A stretch of DNA of 52,630 nt, from assembly GCA_017522125.1 (NCBI GenBank), contig JAFXAC010000063.1, positions 1 to 52,630 of the forward strand. Direction: 5' to 3'. The notes beneath the pieces are model-generated. The model made no database searches. It saw only the letters and a list, made by a program, of their open reading frames with translations, and was not told the origin of the DNA. Position numbers and translations under genes: made by a program. Source of the stretch: Clostridia bacterium. GTDB taxonomy: Bacteria > Bacillota > Clostridia > Oscillospirales > CAG-272. This document shows positions 33,482 through 41,982 of this stretch, one piece after another. Each line of letters begins with the position of its first letter. The stretch's first letter is position 1.

Positions 33482-33770
33482 TGCATTTGCCCTTCGGGCA
33501 AATATGATGCACGCTTCGCGTATGATGAATGATGTATTTGCCCTTCGGGCAAACATGAAGGAAAAAAGTGGTTGAAGCACGGCTTCAACCACTTTTGTTT
33601 TTATAAACGCTTTTTGCCCTCGGCAAAAAGCTACCTTCATTTGCGCCTCGGCGCAACATCATTGGGCGTAAGCCCACATCATTTGCCGAAGGCAACATCA
33701 TTTGCGCCGCAGGCGCAACATCATTGTGAAAACGCCGCAGGCGTATTTCACTGAAACCGCTCCGCGTTTT
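33459..33770. repeat. Modular hairpin array 7 between convergent genes
   Basis: The left arm (AAAACGC/GCGTTTT, ATTTGCCC/GGGCAAAT, ACGC/GCGT, TTTGCCC/GGGCAAA; ATGATG connectors) leads to GTGGTTGAAGC/GCTTCAACCAC plus TTTTGTTTTT. The right arm is inverted: GCTTTTTGCC/GGCAAAAAGC, TTGCGCC/GGCGCAA, GGGC/GCCC, TTGCC/GGCAA, TTGCGCC/GGCGCAA, CATCATT connectors, then AAAACGCC/GGCGTATTTCA. The array enters both flanking coding regions at their 3' ends. Confidence 0.85.
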
Positions 33771-34620
33771 CCCCCCACACCCTCTCTGCGACCTCGGCGA
33801 TTTTCGCCGCCTCGTCGGGCGGGCAGGTCGTGAGCGTGCGCTTTTTCGGCTTGCCCCACACGTTGAAAAAGCGCGGGCCTATCCACTCGTTCACGCCGCA
33901 ATCCTCAAAGCAGCCGCGCAAAATAGACAGGCACGCCCTTTTCGGACGCATAAAAATGACCTTCATCGGGTGCTTTATCAGCGCGAAGATGACCTTCGGA
34001 TAATGCGCCGTTATGCCCGTAAAGCTGATGCCCGGGTGCGCCACGGCAAGTCCCGACGCGCCGCCGTACAGCGCGTAGAGCGAAAACATAAGATACCTTT
34101 TTGAATTCCCGTAGGCGTGGCTCGATTTTGTGCGCGTGGAGAAATCCACGTCGGAAAGATCGGCGCGGCAATAGTTGTGCGCGATGCTTCCGACCGCCAC
34201 CACCCTGCCGCCGCACGCGTCGATATGCGCCCTCAGCGCACGCGCAAGGCAATAGGGCGACACGAAATTTATCTGAAAAACGTTGTCGTAGCCCGTAGAG
34301 CATTTGTGGCGCGGGATATTGTACGCGCCCGCGTTTAGCACGAGCAGGTCAAGCGGCGCTTTTTTAAGCTCGTCTGCCGCCGCCGCGACCGAGGCTATAT
34401 CCTCCATATCCACGCGCAAATAGCTGACGGAGAGCGTGGGGAACTCGCCCACCAGCTCCGCGCCGAGCGCGCGCGACCTCTCGCCGTTGCGGTCAAGCAG
34501 TACAAGGCTTGCGCCGAGCGCGGCAAAATAACGGCACAGCGGTCTGCCAAGCCCGCCCGTCGCGCCGCTTATGGCAACTCTCTTGCCCGAAAGGGACTGC
34601 GTTTTTACACCCTTTATCAT
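33748..34620 (-). CDS. Short-chain dehydrogenase/reductase family protein
   Basis: 290 aa SDR. The cofactor motif is SGATGGLGRPL near residue 20, NAGAY near residue 97, and the catalytic Tyr-Lys pair is in YGNSKRY near residue 168. An Asp at the end of beta-2 (LLDRNGERSR) gives no clear NAD/NADP call. Length and the C-terminal extension resemble retinol-dehydrogenase-like SDRs; the substrate is unknown. Its start overlaps the stop of the SGNH lipoprotein gene (shared ATGA), so the two form an operon. The final residues (ENAERFQ) come from the neighbouring hairpin array. Confidence 0.85.
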   Translation of the reverse strand: MIKGVKTQSLSGKRVAISGATGGLGRPLCRYFAALGASLVLLDRNGERSRALGAELVGEFPTLSVSYLRVDMEDIASVAAAADELKKAPLDLLVLNAGAYNIPRHKCSTGYDNVFQINFVSPYCLARALRAHIDACGGRVVAVGSIAHNYCRADLSDVDFSTRTKSSHAYGNSKRYLMFSLYALYGGASGLAVAHPGISFTGITAHYPKVIFALIKHPMKVIFMRPKRACLSILRGCFEDCGVNEWIGPRFFNVWGKPKKRTLTTCPPDEAAKIAEVAERVWGENAERFQ

Positions 34621-35498
34621 TTCGTTTTGACCTTATAGCCGTCGGGAATGGGCTGCTCCTCGAAAACCGCCTTGTACGCCGCTTCCTTCATATCGGCTGA
34701 AATTTCCTCGCCCATTCCGCAGGTGTATTTCACCGTGCGCGGGTCGTGCATAAATATCTTGGCAAAAATGGTGTACGCCACGAGCGCGCTGCCCTTTGCG
34801 GACGGGTGGAAAAGGTCGTCGCGGTAGACCTCGATCTTCCCCTGCGTGTGAATGTCAAGCATCGCAACGCCCGCCAAAATGACCTGCGCCCCCACCTCCT
34901 CGGCGATCGCGGTGTACGCCGCGCGGAGCTTCATTTCCATTATCTTCGTCGTGCCGCCGTGGCTTGAAAGCTTGGAATATCCCTTTTTGTAGCCCCAAGT
35001 TTCGTAAAGATACAGCTCGGCACCGTTGTCCTTGACCTTTTTTGCAAGGTCGCGCACGCCGCCAAAGAAGCGGCTTCGGTTTGCGATGGGACAGCCGCTT
35101 TGCTCCTGCAAAATAACTATATCGTATTTATTGTTTTTCAGCGCCTTGTCCACCTTTGCGCCGTACTCGTCCGATGTGTCGGCAAACTCGGACAGAAAAT
35201 GTCCGCCGTTCGTTATCGCCTCGACCTTCACCTTGTAGCCCGCCGCACCGCAGAGGTTGCGGAAATACTTGGTAGGCATATCGTTGTAAAAGGTAAAGCT
35301 GTTGCCGATAAAGAGTATCCTCAGCTCCGTTTCCTTGTCGCGCAGGGCGGTGGTCTCCTCTGCCGTAGTCTCGGCGGGAGTGGTCACTGCGGGAGTGGTT
35401 TCGGGCGTTGTCGGCGCGGTAGTCTGCTCCGCCTCTCCGTTACAGGACGGAAGCACGAGCATCAGCGCGGCGAGCGCAAAAGTAAGCAGTTTTTTCAT
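34617..35498 (-). CDS. SGNH/GDSL-hydrolase-like lipoprotein
   Basis: 293 aa. A lipoprotein signal peptide with lipobox LVLPSC (Cys19) and a Thr/Pro/Glu-rich linker (~25-52) place it outside the membrane. The hydrolase domain shows block I as FIGNSFTF near residue 61, with Ser as the probable nucleophile, and block V as DLFHPSAKGS near residue 235 with Asp and His. The family includes carbohydrate esterases and lipases; an acyl or acetyl esterase acting on glycans is plausible. RBS GAGGTG precedes the ATG at 35498. It is transcribed with the SDR gene. Confidence 0.82.
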   Translation of the reverse strand: MKKLLTFALAALMLVLPSCNGEAEQTTAPTTPETTPAVTTPAETTAEETTALRDKETELRILFIGNSFTFYNDMPTKYFRNLCGAAGYKVKVEAITNGGHFLSEFADTSDEYGAKVDKALKNNKYDIVILQEQSGCPIANRSRFFGGVRDLAKKVKDNGAELYLYETWGYKKGYSKLSSHGGTTKIMEMKLRAAYTAIAEEVGAQVILAGVAMLDIHTQGKIEVYRDDLFHPSAKGSALVAYTIFAKIFMHDPRTVKYTCGMGEEISADMKEAAYKAVFEEQPIPDGYKVKTK

Positions 35499-35528
35499 TT
35501 TTTCACCTCAAACGGTAATTTCATTCCT

Positions 35529-35557
35529 ATTATACATCATTTCGCGGCGGTTGTAAA
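35529..35557 (-). promoter_or_regulatory. Promoter of the SGNH-SDR operon
   Basis: Minus strand TTTACA (35557-35552), 17 nt, TATAAT (35534-35529), just ahead of the lipoprotein start. Confidence 0.65.
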
Positions 35558-35569
35558 TGCTTTTCCCCG

Positions 35570-35598
35570 TTGCTTTTTTCGCTAAATTATGATATAAT
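35570..35598 (+). promoter_or_regulatory. Promoter of the rsgA operon
   Basis: TTGCTT (35570-35575), 17 nt, TATAAT (35593-35598), 30 nt ahead of rsgA and divergent from the lipoprotein promoter. Confidence 0.65.
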
Positions 35599-35627
35599 GT
35601 AGTTTAATACAAAAAGCAGGTGACAAA

Positions 35628-36647
35628 ATGGAATTTACCACTACGGCACGCGTACTGCGCGGAGTCGGCGGACTTTATCTTATAAGGCTTGCCGACGGCG
35701 CGGCTCATAGCGAAAAATACCCCGACACGCCCTCCCCCCTTGCGGGTAGGAGCGTCCTTTGCCGCGCGCGCGGCTCGATACGGGGCGGCGGCAAGCTGAT
35801 GGTGGGCGACCTCGTTACCGTGAAATACACCGACGCGTCCTTTGAGCTTTCAGGTGGCACAGCCGTGCCGTGCGACGACGCCGCGGGACTGCCAAACACG
35901 GCGATAGAGTCGATATTGCCGCGCAAAAACGCGCTTATCCGTCCGCCGCTTGCAAACCTTGATTTTATATTTATCCTCTGCGCGAGCGCCGCGCCCGCGC
36001 CCGCGCCCGAAACCATAGACAAGCTCCTTTCCGTCGCGGAATACCACGGCATCGAGGCGGCGCTCATTATCGGCAAAAACGAGCTTGACGGCGAAAAAGC
36101 CGCCGAGCTTGAGAGCGTCTACACCCGCGCGGGATACAGCGTTTTCTCGCTCTCGTGCGTAACGGGCGAAGGCATAGAGCGCCTTGAAAAATTCGTATCC
36201 ACCGCCCTCGTCGGCAAGATATCCGCGTTTGCGGGAGCGTCGGGAGTCGGAAAAAGCACGCTGATGAGCCGCCTTTTCCCCTCGCTCGCGCTTGAAACGG
36301 GCGAGATAAGCCGCCGAACCGAGCGCGGCAAGCACACCACGCGCACCGCCGAGCTTTTTCCAATTTCGGTAGGCGATGGCGAGGGCTTTCTTGCCGACAC
36401 GCCAGGATTTTCACTTGTCGACTTTGAAAACTTTGATTTTCTGCCGTTTTCCGCCCTGCCGTCCACTATGCGCGAGTTCGCGCCGTACCTCGGAAAATGT
36501 CAGTATGACGATTGCACGCACACGAAGGATCAGGGCTGTGCCGTGCTCCGCGCCGTGGAAAACGGCGATATCGCGCCCTCGCGCCACGAAAGCTACCTTT
36601 CGATGTACCGCGTGCTGAAGGCTAAAAAAAGCTGGGAGAAAAAATGA
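35628..36647 (+). CDS. rsgA: Ribosome small subunit-dependent GTPase A
   Basis: 339 aa; a circularly permuted GTPase that assists 30S maturation. Order: N-terminal OB fold (CRARGSIRGG..KLMVGDLVTV), the G domain with NKxD-like IGKNELD near residue 147 preceding the P-loop GASGVGKST at residues 203-211, then DTPGFS near 257. The zinc domain follows with C-x-YDDC-x-H-x5-C near 290-303. The permuted motif order is diagnostic. RBS is AGGTGA. It overlaps thiN by four bases, and the order rsgA-thiN-spoVM is conserved in Firmicutes. Confidence 0.94.
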   Translation: MEFTTTARVLRGVGGLYLIRLADGAAHSEKYPDTPSPLAGRSVLCRARGSIRGGGKLMVGDLVTVKYTDASFELSGGTAVPCDDAAGLPNTAIESILPRKNALIRPPLANLDFIFILCASAAPAPAPETIDKLLSVAEYHGIEAALIIGKNELDGEKAAELESVYTRAGYSVFSLSCVTGEGIERLEKFVSTALVGKISAFAGASGVGKSTLMSRLFPSLALETGEISRRTERGKHTTRTAELFPISVGDGEGFLADTPGFSLVDFENFDFLPFSALPSTMREFAPYLGKCQYDDCTHTKDQGCAVLRAVENGDIAPSRHESYLSMYRVLKAKKSWEKK

Positions 36648-37270
36648 AAGCGTTTATCTATATCGGCGGGGCGATACACCCCGACACCATAACCGCGCAC
36701 CCCGCGGGTGACGACCTCGTTATCGCGGCGGATTCGGGCTACGAAAACGCCCTTGCCCTCGGTGAGAAGCCGTCCATTCTCGTCGGTGACCTTGACTCGC
36801 TCAAAATGGACGTCCCCGACGGCGTGGAGCTTGTGCGCTTGAAGCCCGAAAAGGACGTTACCGACACGCAGGCGGCGGCGCATATCGCCATACGCGAGGG
36901 CGCAACTGCCATCACCTTTATCGGCGGTCTGTCGGGCAGGCTTGACCACACTATGTCAAATCTTTCGCTCCTTGAGGAGCTGAACGCGCAAAATATCTAC
37001 GCCATCATCGACGACGGCGCGAACCGCGTGCGCTTTATCCGCAATTCCTCGGCGCTTATCGGGCGCAGTCATTACAAATATCTGTCCGTGCTTGCCGCCG
37101 ACGATAAGGTAAAGGGCGTGGACATCGACGGCTGTAAGTATAATCTTAAAAACGCCGTCATCACGCGGCGCGACCAATACGGCGTGAGCAACGAGATAAC
37201 GGGAAATTGCGCCCTTATCGCCGTGAAAAAGGGCGGCGTTTATATCGTCGAATCGCGCGACGCGAAATAA
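36644..37270 (+). CDS. thiN: Thiamine diphosphokinase
   Basis: 208 aa; transfers pyrophosphate from ATP to thiamine, giving the cofactor TPP. Family motifs are AADSGYENAL near residue 28, VGDLDSL near residue 45, and EKDVTDTQAA near residue 68, which provide the acidic metal and substrate ligands, plus GGLSGRLDHTMSNL near 92. RBS GGAGAAAAA lies within the end of rsgA. No TPP riboswitch is visible. Confidence 0.92.
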   Translation: MKAFIYIGGAIHPDTITAHPAGDDLVIAADSGYENALALGEKPSILVGDLDSLKMDVPDGVELVRLKPEKDVTDTQAAAHIAIREGATAITFIGGLSGRLDHTMSNLSLLEELNAQNIYAIIDDGANRVRFIRNSSALIGRSHYKYLSVLAADDKVKGVDIDGCKYNLKNAVITRRDQYGVSNEITGNCALIAVKKGGVYIVESRDAK

Positions 37271-37331
37271 AGTGAACTTATTTGCCCCCACGGCGCATAT
37301 ACTTTAGCAGTAGAGCTTGCGGGAGGCAGAT

Positions 37332-37484
37332 ATGAGAAGCACGAAAAGATTATGTAAAACGGTTGGCGCGCTTGCCCTGGCGTTTGGCGCGGGGATATTT
37401 CTGTCCTTTCTCCTGCCCGGGCGCGCCCTCGCCTTCGTTGAGGCGGCGGCACTGCTTACCGCAGGCTTTTTCCTACTGAAATAA
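37332..37484 (+). CDS. 50-aa small membrane protein
   Basis: ATG 37332 follows GGGAGG at a good distance. The product is basic at its N-terminus (MRSTKRLCKT), then has two hydrophobic segments (~residues 11-28 and ~33-49) around a LLPGRALAF turn. I do not recognise a named family. Its place between thiN and spoVM in an otherwise conserved cluster suggests a real gene, perhaps sporulation-related; that is only context. Confidence 0.6.
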   Translation: MRSTKRLCKTVGALALAFGAGIFLSFLLPGRALAFVEAAALLTAGFFLLK

Positions 37485-37499
37485 TTCAGGGAGCTTGTG

Positions 37500-37583
37500 A
37501 TGAAGATAGTAATAATGCGCTCACCGGGGCTTCTCGCCCCCATACTCCGCCGCTTTTTCGGCATAAAGAAAAATAAAAAATAA
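37500..37583 (+). CDS. spoVM: Stage V sporulation protein M (SpoVM), 27 aa
   Basis: A tiny ORF beginning MKIVIMRSP and ending RRFFGIKKNKK. It matches SpoVM, the 26-aa amphipathic helix of Bacillus subtilis (MKFYTIKLP..), including the helix-breaking proline at position 9 and the basic end. SpoVM recognises the positive curvature of the forespore membrane and anchors the coat ATPase SpoIVA. Position supports the call: in B. subtilis spoVM lies directly after thiN. AGGGAG lies 4 nt before the ATG. It implies the organism, or its recent ancestor, makes endospores. Confidence 0.85.
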   Translation: MKIVIMRSPGLLAPILRRFFGIKKNKK

Positions 37584-37589
37584 ATATAA

Positions 37590-37742
37590 TGAAGCTTTTT
37601 GCATAGCAAAAAGCCACCTTAACATTTTGCGCAAGCAAAATATTTCACATTTGCCGTAAGGCAAATATTTCACACGGCGAAGCCGTATTTCACCCATTCC
37701 GCAAGGAATGGATTTCACTGAAAACACCGCAGGTGTTTTCCA
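37590..37742. repeat. Modular hairpin array 8
   Basis: GCTTTTTGC/GCAAAAAGC, ATTTTGC/GCAAAAT, ATTTGCC/GGCAAAT, ACGGC/GCCGT, CCATTCC/GGAATGG and GAAAACACC/GGTGTTTTC joined by ATTTCAC. The array ends immediately before the Shine-Dalgarno of ygiQ. No central terminator hairpin is present. Confidence 0.85.
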
Positions 37743-37753
37743 AAGGAAGTAAA

Positions 37754-39706
37754 ATGTCAAACAACACCTTTCTCCCCATCAGCCGAGCCGATATGGAGGC
37801 GCGCGGCTGGGACAGACCCGATTTCGTATACGTCAGCGGTGACGCCTACGTGGACCACCCGTCCTTCGGCGTTGCCATAATCTCGCGCGTGCTTGAGGCG
37901 GCGGGCTTCCGCGTGGCTATTCTCGCACAGCCCGATTGGCGCTCCACGGACGATTTTCGCCGCTTCGGCAAGCCGCGCCTCGGCTTTCTCGTTACAGCGG
38001 GCAACGTCGACTCGATGGTGGCGCATTACTCCGTTTCGCGCCACCGCCGAGGCTACGATTACTATTCCCCCGGCGGAAAAATGGGACTGCGCCCCGACCG
38101 CGCCTCGATAGTGTACTCAAACTGCATTCGTCAGGCGTACGGCGACGTGCCGATAATACTCGGCGGACTTGAGGCGTCCCTTCGCCGCTTTGCCCACTAC
38201 GATTATTGGGAGGACAGAATGCGTCGCTCGCTCCTTATCGACAGCCGCGCGGACCTTCTGACCTACGGAATGGGCGAAAACATAATTTTGCGCATAGCGC
38301 GTCTGCTTGACAAGGGCGTTCCCGTAAAGAAGATACGCGACGTGCGCGGCTCGTGCTACGTCTGCTCCGCAGACGCGCCCGAGCTTCACTACGAGGTGGC
38401 GGCTGAATTTGATTTCGAGCAGCTTAAAAACGGCGGCAAGCCCTACGCCGATGCGTTTGCCGCGCAATACCGCGAGCAGGACGCAATTTCGGGACGCGCG
38501 ATGACCGAAAGGTACGGCGACAAGCTCTTGGTACAAAATCCACCGATGCCGCCGCTTGAGCGCGACGAGCTTGACCGCGTATACGCCCTGCCCTACACGC
38601 GCCGCGTCCACCCCGTCTACGACAAGGACGGCGGCGTTCCCGCGATTGCCGAGGTCGCGTTCTCGATAACGCACAACCGCGGCTGCTTTGGCGCGTGCAA
38701 TTTCTGCGCGCTCGCGTTCCACCAAGGGCGCACCGTGCGCTCGCGCAGCGTCGAAAGCGTGGTCGCAGAGGCGCGGCTTATTACGAAAATGCCCGATTTC
38801 AAGGGCTATATTCACGACGTGGGCGGTCCGACCGCGAATTTCCGCGAGAGCGCGTGCGAAAAACAGCTCACTCACGGCGTTTGCGCCGCAAAGCGTTGCC
38901 TTGCGCCAACCCCGTGCAAAAATCTGCGCGTGGACCACAGCGAGTACAAGCACCTGCTTGAAGAGGTCGAGGCGGTCGAGGGCGTGAAAAAGGTGTTCGT
39001 GCGCTCGGGAATCCGCTTTGACTACCTGATGCTTGACACCGACGACGCATTTTTCAAAAAGCTCGTGCGCGACAACGTAAGCGGTCAGCTTAAGGTCGCA
39101 CCCGAGCATTGCTCCGCCGCGGTGCTTGGACTTATGGCGAAGGCGGATTTCTCCGTCTACCGCCGCTTCCGCGAAAAATTCTTTGCCCTCTCGCGCGAGT
39201 GCGGCAAGGAGCAATATCTCGTTCCGTATCTTATGTCCAGCCACCCCGGCAGCCGCCTTTCCGACGCGGTGGAGCTTGCGCTCTACCTAAAGCGCGAGGG
39301 GCTTAACCCCGAGCAGGTGCAGGACTTTTACCCCACGCCGGGCACGGCGTCGACCGTTATGTTTGCGACGGGAATCGACCCCTTTACGGGCAAGAGCGTG
39401 TACGTCGCGCGCGACGGACGCGAAAAGCGCCTACAGCGTGCGCTATTGCAGTTCAACCGCCCCGAAAACGCGCCCCTCGTGCGTGAGGCGCTCGTCGCGG
39501 CGCACCGCGAGGACCTTATCGGAAACGGCAAGGACTGCCTCGTGCGCGCGGGCAGACTGCCCGACGGTAAATCCGTCGGCTTCGCCGTCGGACAAAACGT
39601 CGGCGCAGCACCCAAATCACAAGCCCCGAAGGGCGCGAGTGCGAAGAAAAGCAAAAAGACCTCGCTTTCCAAGCACCTCGGAAACCGAAAAAAGGCTAAA
39701 AAATGA
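37754..39706 (+). CDS. YgiQ family radical SAM protein
   Basis: 650 aa. The N-terminal YgiQ domain (DFVYVSGDAYVDHPSFG, LEASLRRFAHYDYW) precedes a radical SAM core whose cluster cysteines are C311-x3-C315-x2-C318 in RGCFGACNFCAL. A conserved LKVAPEHC..V stretch near residue 447 and YLVPYLMSSHPG near residue 490 are typical of the family. The C-terminal ~40 residues are Lys-rich. The reaction is not known. ATG 37754 is chosen over an upstream in-frame start because AAAGGAAG precedes it. It stands alone between a hairpin array and its own downstream region. Confidence 0.9.
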   Translation: MSNNTFLPISRADMEARGWDRPDFVYVSGDAYVDHPSFGVAIISRVLEAAGFRVAILAQPDWRSTDDFRRFGKPRLGFLVTAGNVDSMVAHYSVSRHRRGYDYYSPGGKMGLRPDRASIVYSNCIRQAYGDVPIILGGLEASLRRFAHYDYWEDRMRRSLLIDSRADLLTYGMGENIILRIARLLDKGVPVKKIRDVRGSCYVCSADAPELHYEVAAEFDFEQLKNGGKPYADAFAAQYREQDAISGRAMTERYGDKLLVQNPPMPPLERDELDRVYALPYTRRVHPVYDKDGGVPAIAEVAFSITHNRGCFGACNFCALAFHQGRTVRSRSVESVVAEARLITKMPDFKGYIHDVGGPTANFRESACEKQLTHGVCAAKRCLAPTPCKNLRVDHSEYKHLLEEVEAVEGVKKVFVRSGIRFDYLMLDTDDAFFKKLVRDNVSGQLKVAPEHCSAAVLGLMAKADFSVYRRFREKFFALSRECGKEQYLVPYLMSSHPGSRLSDAVELALYLKREGLNPEQVQDFYPTPGTASTVMFATGIDPFTGKSVYVARDGREKRLQRALLQFNRPENAPLVREALVAAHREDLIGNGKDCLVRAGRLPDGKSVGFAVGQNVGAAPKSQAPKGASAKKSKKTSLSKHLGNRKKAKK

Positions 39707-39746
39707 CCTTTTTCGCCCGTTCAACACATAAAATTCACATTAAAGA

Positions 39747-39775
39747 TTGACAAACTATTGATAATGTGTTAAAAT
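39747..39775 (+). promoter_or_regulatory. Promoter of the acidic exported protein gene
   Basis: TTGACA (39747-39752), 17 nt, TAAAAT (39770-39775), 54 nt ahead of the start codon. Confidence 0.7.
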
Positions 39776-39829
39776 AAAAACTAAATATAGACTGCATAAA
39801 TACATAAGCAGTCGGAAAGAGGACTTTAA

Positions 39830-41395
39830 ATGAAGAAATTACTTATTATGGTAGGCTGCGCAATCATTGCGATAGCAATGCTCGTAACTGCTGTTTCCTT
39901 CCTCCTTTCGGGATCTCCCTATGATGAGATAGAGGCTATCCACTCCATTATCTACTCCCCCGAGGAAAAGGAAGCTTACGTGCTTTACAATGGTGAGGTA
40001 GTGGGCTCGCCCATCGAGTGCGATAAGTACAGCATCAAGGGCTACTCCGATGACCGCACCGTTTGCTTCTTCTCCACCACCAGCGGTGAGGGCGAGGACC
40101 AAGAGGTAAAGTATTACGTCGTTAACGAGGACGAAATTATCGCACTGCCCGACAACGACCTTGACTACGGTGCTATGTCCGCCGACGGCAAGAATATAAT
40201 TGCGGCAGAAACCACCGAAAACGAAGACGGCTCCCCGGAAATGACCTTCTACATCTACAACATAGGCGACCAGAGCAAGACCGAGTTCAAGTACTCGGGC
40301 GATATTCTTGACGAGGTTGAGCTGTCCAAGAACTTCGACTCCATTCTTTACACCTCTATAAGCGGCGAGGGCGAGGAAAAGACTACCTCCCTCTACCTTT
40401 ACACCGATGGCGAGAACGTAAAGCTTGCATCTGATATGTACCCCGTTGCAGTTTCCGACAACGCTAAGTACATTTACGCATATTCAAAGGAAAAGACCGA
40501 GGAAAAGGACGATGAGGGCGACAATGACTACGATTTCTCCTTCGACTTAACTTCCTCCACTAAGTACACCCTTTATATGCTCACTAAGGACGGCGAAAAG
40601 ACCAAGATCGCCGATGAATTTGACCGCTACTCTCAGTCCTTTAACAAGGATATGTCCCAGATGCTCTTCACTGCCGCTGATAAGGCATACTTCTACGAGA
40701 ACGGCGGCGAGAAGGTTAAAATAGCCAACAATGCTGACAGCATTTACGCTATGACTCCCTCCGCAGTTGCTTCGCTTGAGGACTTCTGCGGCGCTCCCGT
40801 TATAATTTACAACTCCTCCTCATCCTCCGCCAGCATTTACCGCGTAGAGGATAACGAGGCTGCTATCGAAAAGCTTGCCAGCGACGTTTCCAGCCGCTAC
40901 CGCTACCTCACCAACGACGGCGAGACCATCTACTTCCTTAAGAACGGAAGCCTTCGCCGCATAAGCGTTGACGATGCATCCAGCGATGAGATCCTCGTTA
41001 AGGACGGCGTAATCCGTATTCTCGTTTCCAATGACGGTGAGAACGTTTACATCGTAGATAAGGACGACACCCTCTACTACGTTGATGATTCGGGCGAGAC
41101 TTCGAGAGTTGCTGACGACGTTGAATCGGTAGAGATGACCATCGACGGCATAGTTCTTTACACCGACGAGGACGACGTTCTCTACTACACCGAGGACGGC
41201 GACAAGGGCGAAAAGATAGCTGATGACGTTTGCGAGTTCGAGGTTACGCTTGGCACTGTAATATACTTTGCTGACAAGAACTCCTCTACGGGACACGCTT
41301 CCGCCTTCATCGGTGACGACGGCACGTCCTTTGAAAACGTTGCAAGCGGCAAGGAATTCCGCCGCATCAGCGCTGATTACGATTACGATTATTAA
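39830..41395 (+). CDS. Membrane-anchored acidic repeat protein, probable beta-propeller
   Basis: 521 aa. An N-terminal hydrophobic segment (~residues 3-27) serves as anchor or signal. The rest is very acidic and made of repeated ~40-residue units with Asp-Gly turns followed by Tyr/Leu strands (for example DGENVKLASD, DGEKTKIADE, DGDKGEKIADD). This resembles TolB/DUF5050-type beta-propeller blades. No catalytic motif is visible. Codon usage differs slightly from neighbours (more CTC/ACC and AAG), as expected of a well-expressed gene. RBS AAAGAGGAC precedes ATG 39830. An extracytoplasmic sensing or binding role is possible; I cannot name it. Confidence 0.7.
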   Translation: MKKLLIMVGCAIIAIAMLVTAVSFLLSGSPYDEIEAIHSIIYSPEEKEAYVLYNGEVVGSPIECDKYSIKGYSDDRTVCFFSTTSGEGEDQEVKYYVVNEDEIIALPDNDLDYGAMSADGKNIIAAETTENEDGSPEMTFYIYNIGDQSKTEFKYSGDILDEVELSKNFDSILYTSISGEGEEKTTSLYLYTDGENVKLASDMYPVAVSDNAKYIYAYSKEKTEEKDDEGDNDYDFSFDLTSSTKYTLYMLTKDGEKTKIADEFDRYSQSFNKDMSQMLFTAADKAYFYENGGEKVKIANNADSIYAMTPSAVASLEDFCGAPVIIYNSSSSSASIYRVEDNEAAIEKLASDVSSRYRYLTNDGETIYFLKNGSLRRISVDDASSDEILVKDGVIRILVSNDGENVYIVDKDDTLYYVDDSGETSRVADDVESVEMTIDGIVLYTDEDDVLYYTEDGDKGEKIADDVCEFEVTLGTVIYFADKNSSTGHASAFIGDDGTSFENVASGKEFRRISADYDYDY

Positions 41396-41410
41396 TTGAT
41401 CGGTTAATAT

Positions 41411-41437
41411 AAAAACGGCGCGTAAGCGCCGTTTTTT
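41411..41437 (+). terminator. Terminator after the acidic exported protein
   Basis: AAAACGGCGC-gtaa-GCGCCGTTTTTT, 16 nt after the stop codon. Confidence 0.85.
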
Positions 41438-41460
41438 AAACCTATTTTAAGGAGAATACT

Positions 41461-41982
41461 ATGGATTTTTTGGAAATTTCCCCGCGCGAGCTTGAATGCT
41501 CCAACGCCTTTAATATGATAGGCAAGGAGTGGTTTCTCATCTGCGCCGCCGATGCGGAGCGCGAGTGCGGAGCAAACGCAATGACGGCAAGCTGGGGGTA
41601 TCTCGGCAATATGTGGAACAAGCCCTCGGCGGTGTGCTTTATAAGACCGCAACGCTACACCTACCCCTTGGCGGAGCGCGCCGAGCGCGTGTCGCTGTGC
41701 TTTTTCGGTGAGGGCGAGCGCGAGATGTTTTCGTACTTCGGCACGAAAAGCGGCAAGGACGGCGACAAGGCAGCCGCGTGCGGATTGCACTACGACTATA
41801 TCGACGGCGTGCCGTATATCAGAGAGGCAAAGACCGTGCTTATCTGCCGCAAGCTCTACGTTGACGACCTGCGCGAGGAATGCTTTACCGACAAGAGCAT
41901 AATTTCCTCGTTCTACAAGGCGGGCGACTACCACAGGATCTACGCCTGCGAGATAGAAAAAGTGCTAAGTGCAAAGTGCTAA
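41461..41982 (+). CDS. Flavin reductase-like domain protein
   Basis: 173 aa. Segments WFLICAADAERECGANAMTASWG, WNKPSAVCFIRPQRYTY and SLCFFGEGER match flavin-reductase-like FMN-binding split barrels, which bind flavin and often reduce it or a partner. The partner is unknown. RBS AAGGAG precedes ATG 41461. The last residues (KVLSAKC) and the stop fall within a tandem GTGCTAAGTGCAAA repeat that begins the adjoining array, so the native C-terminus may have been altered. Confidence 0.75.
   Translation: MDFLEISPRELECSNAFNMIGKEWFLICAADAERECGANAMTASWGYLGNMWNKPSAVCFIRPQRYTYPLAERAERVSLCFFGEGEREMFSYFGTKSGKDGDKAAACGLHYDYIDGVPYIREAKTVLICRKLYVDDLREECFTDKSIISSFYKAGDYHRIYACEIEKVLSAKC

Noticed and set aside
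36644..37270. A TPP riboswitch near thiN
   Set aside because: thiN overlaps rsgA by four bases and no conserved TPP-aptamer segments are present upstream of rsgA.
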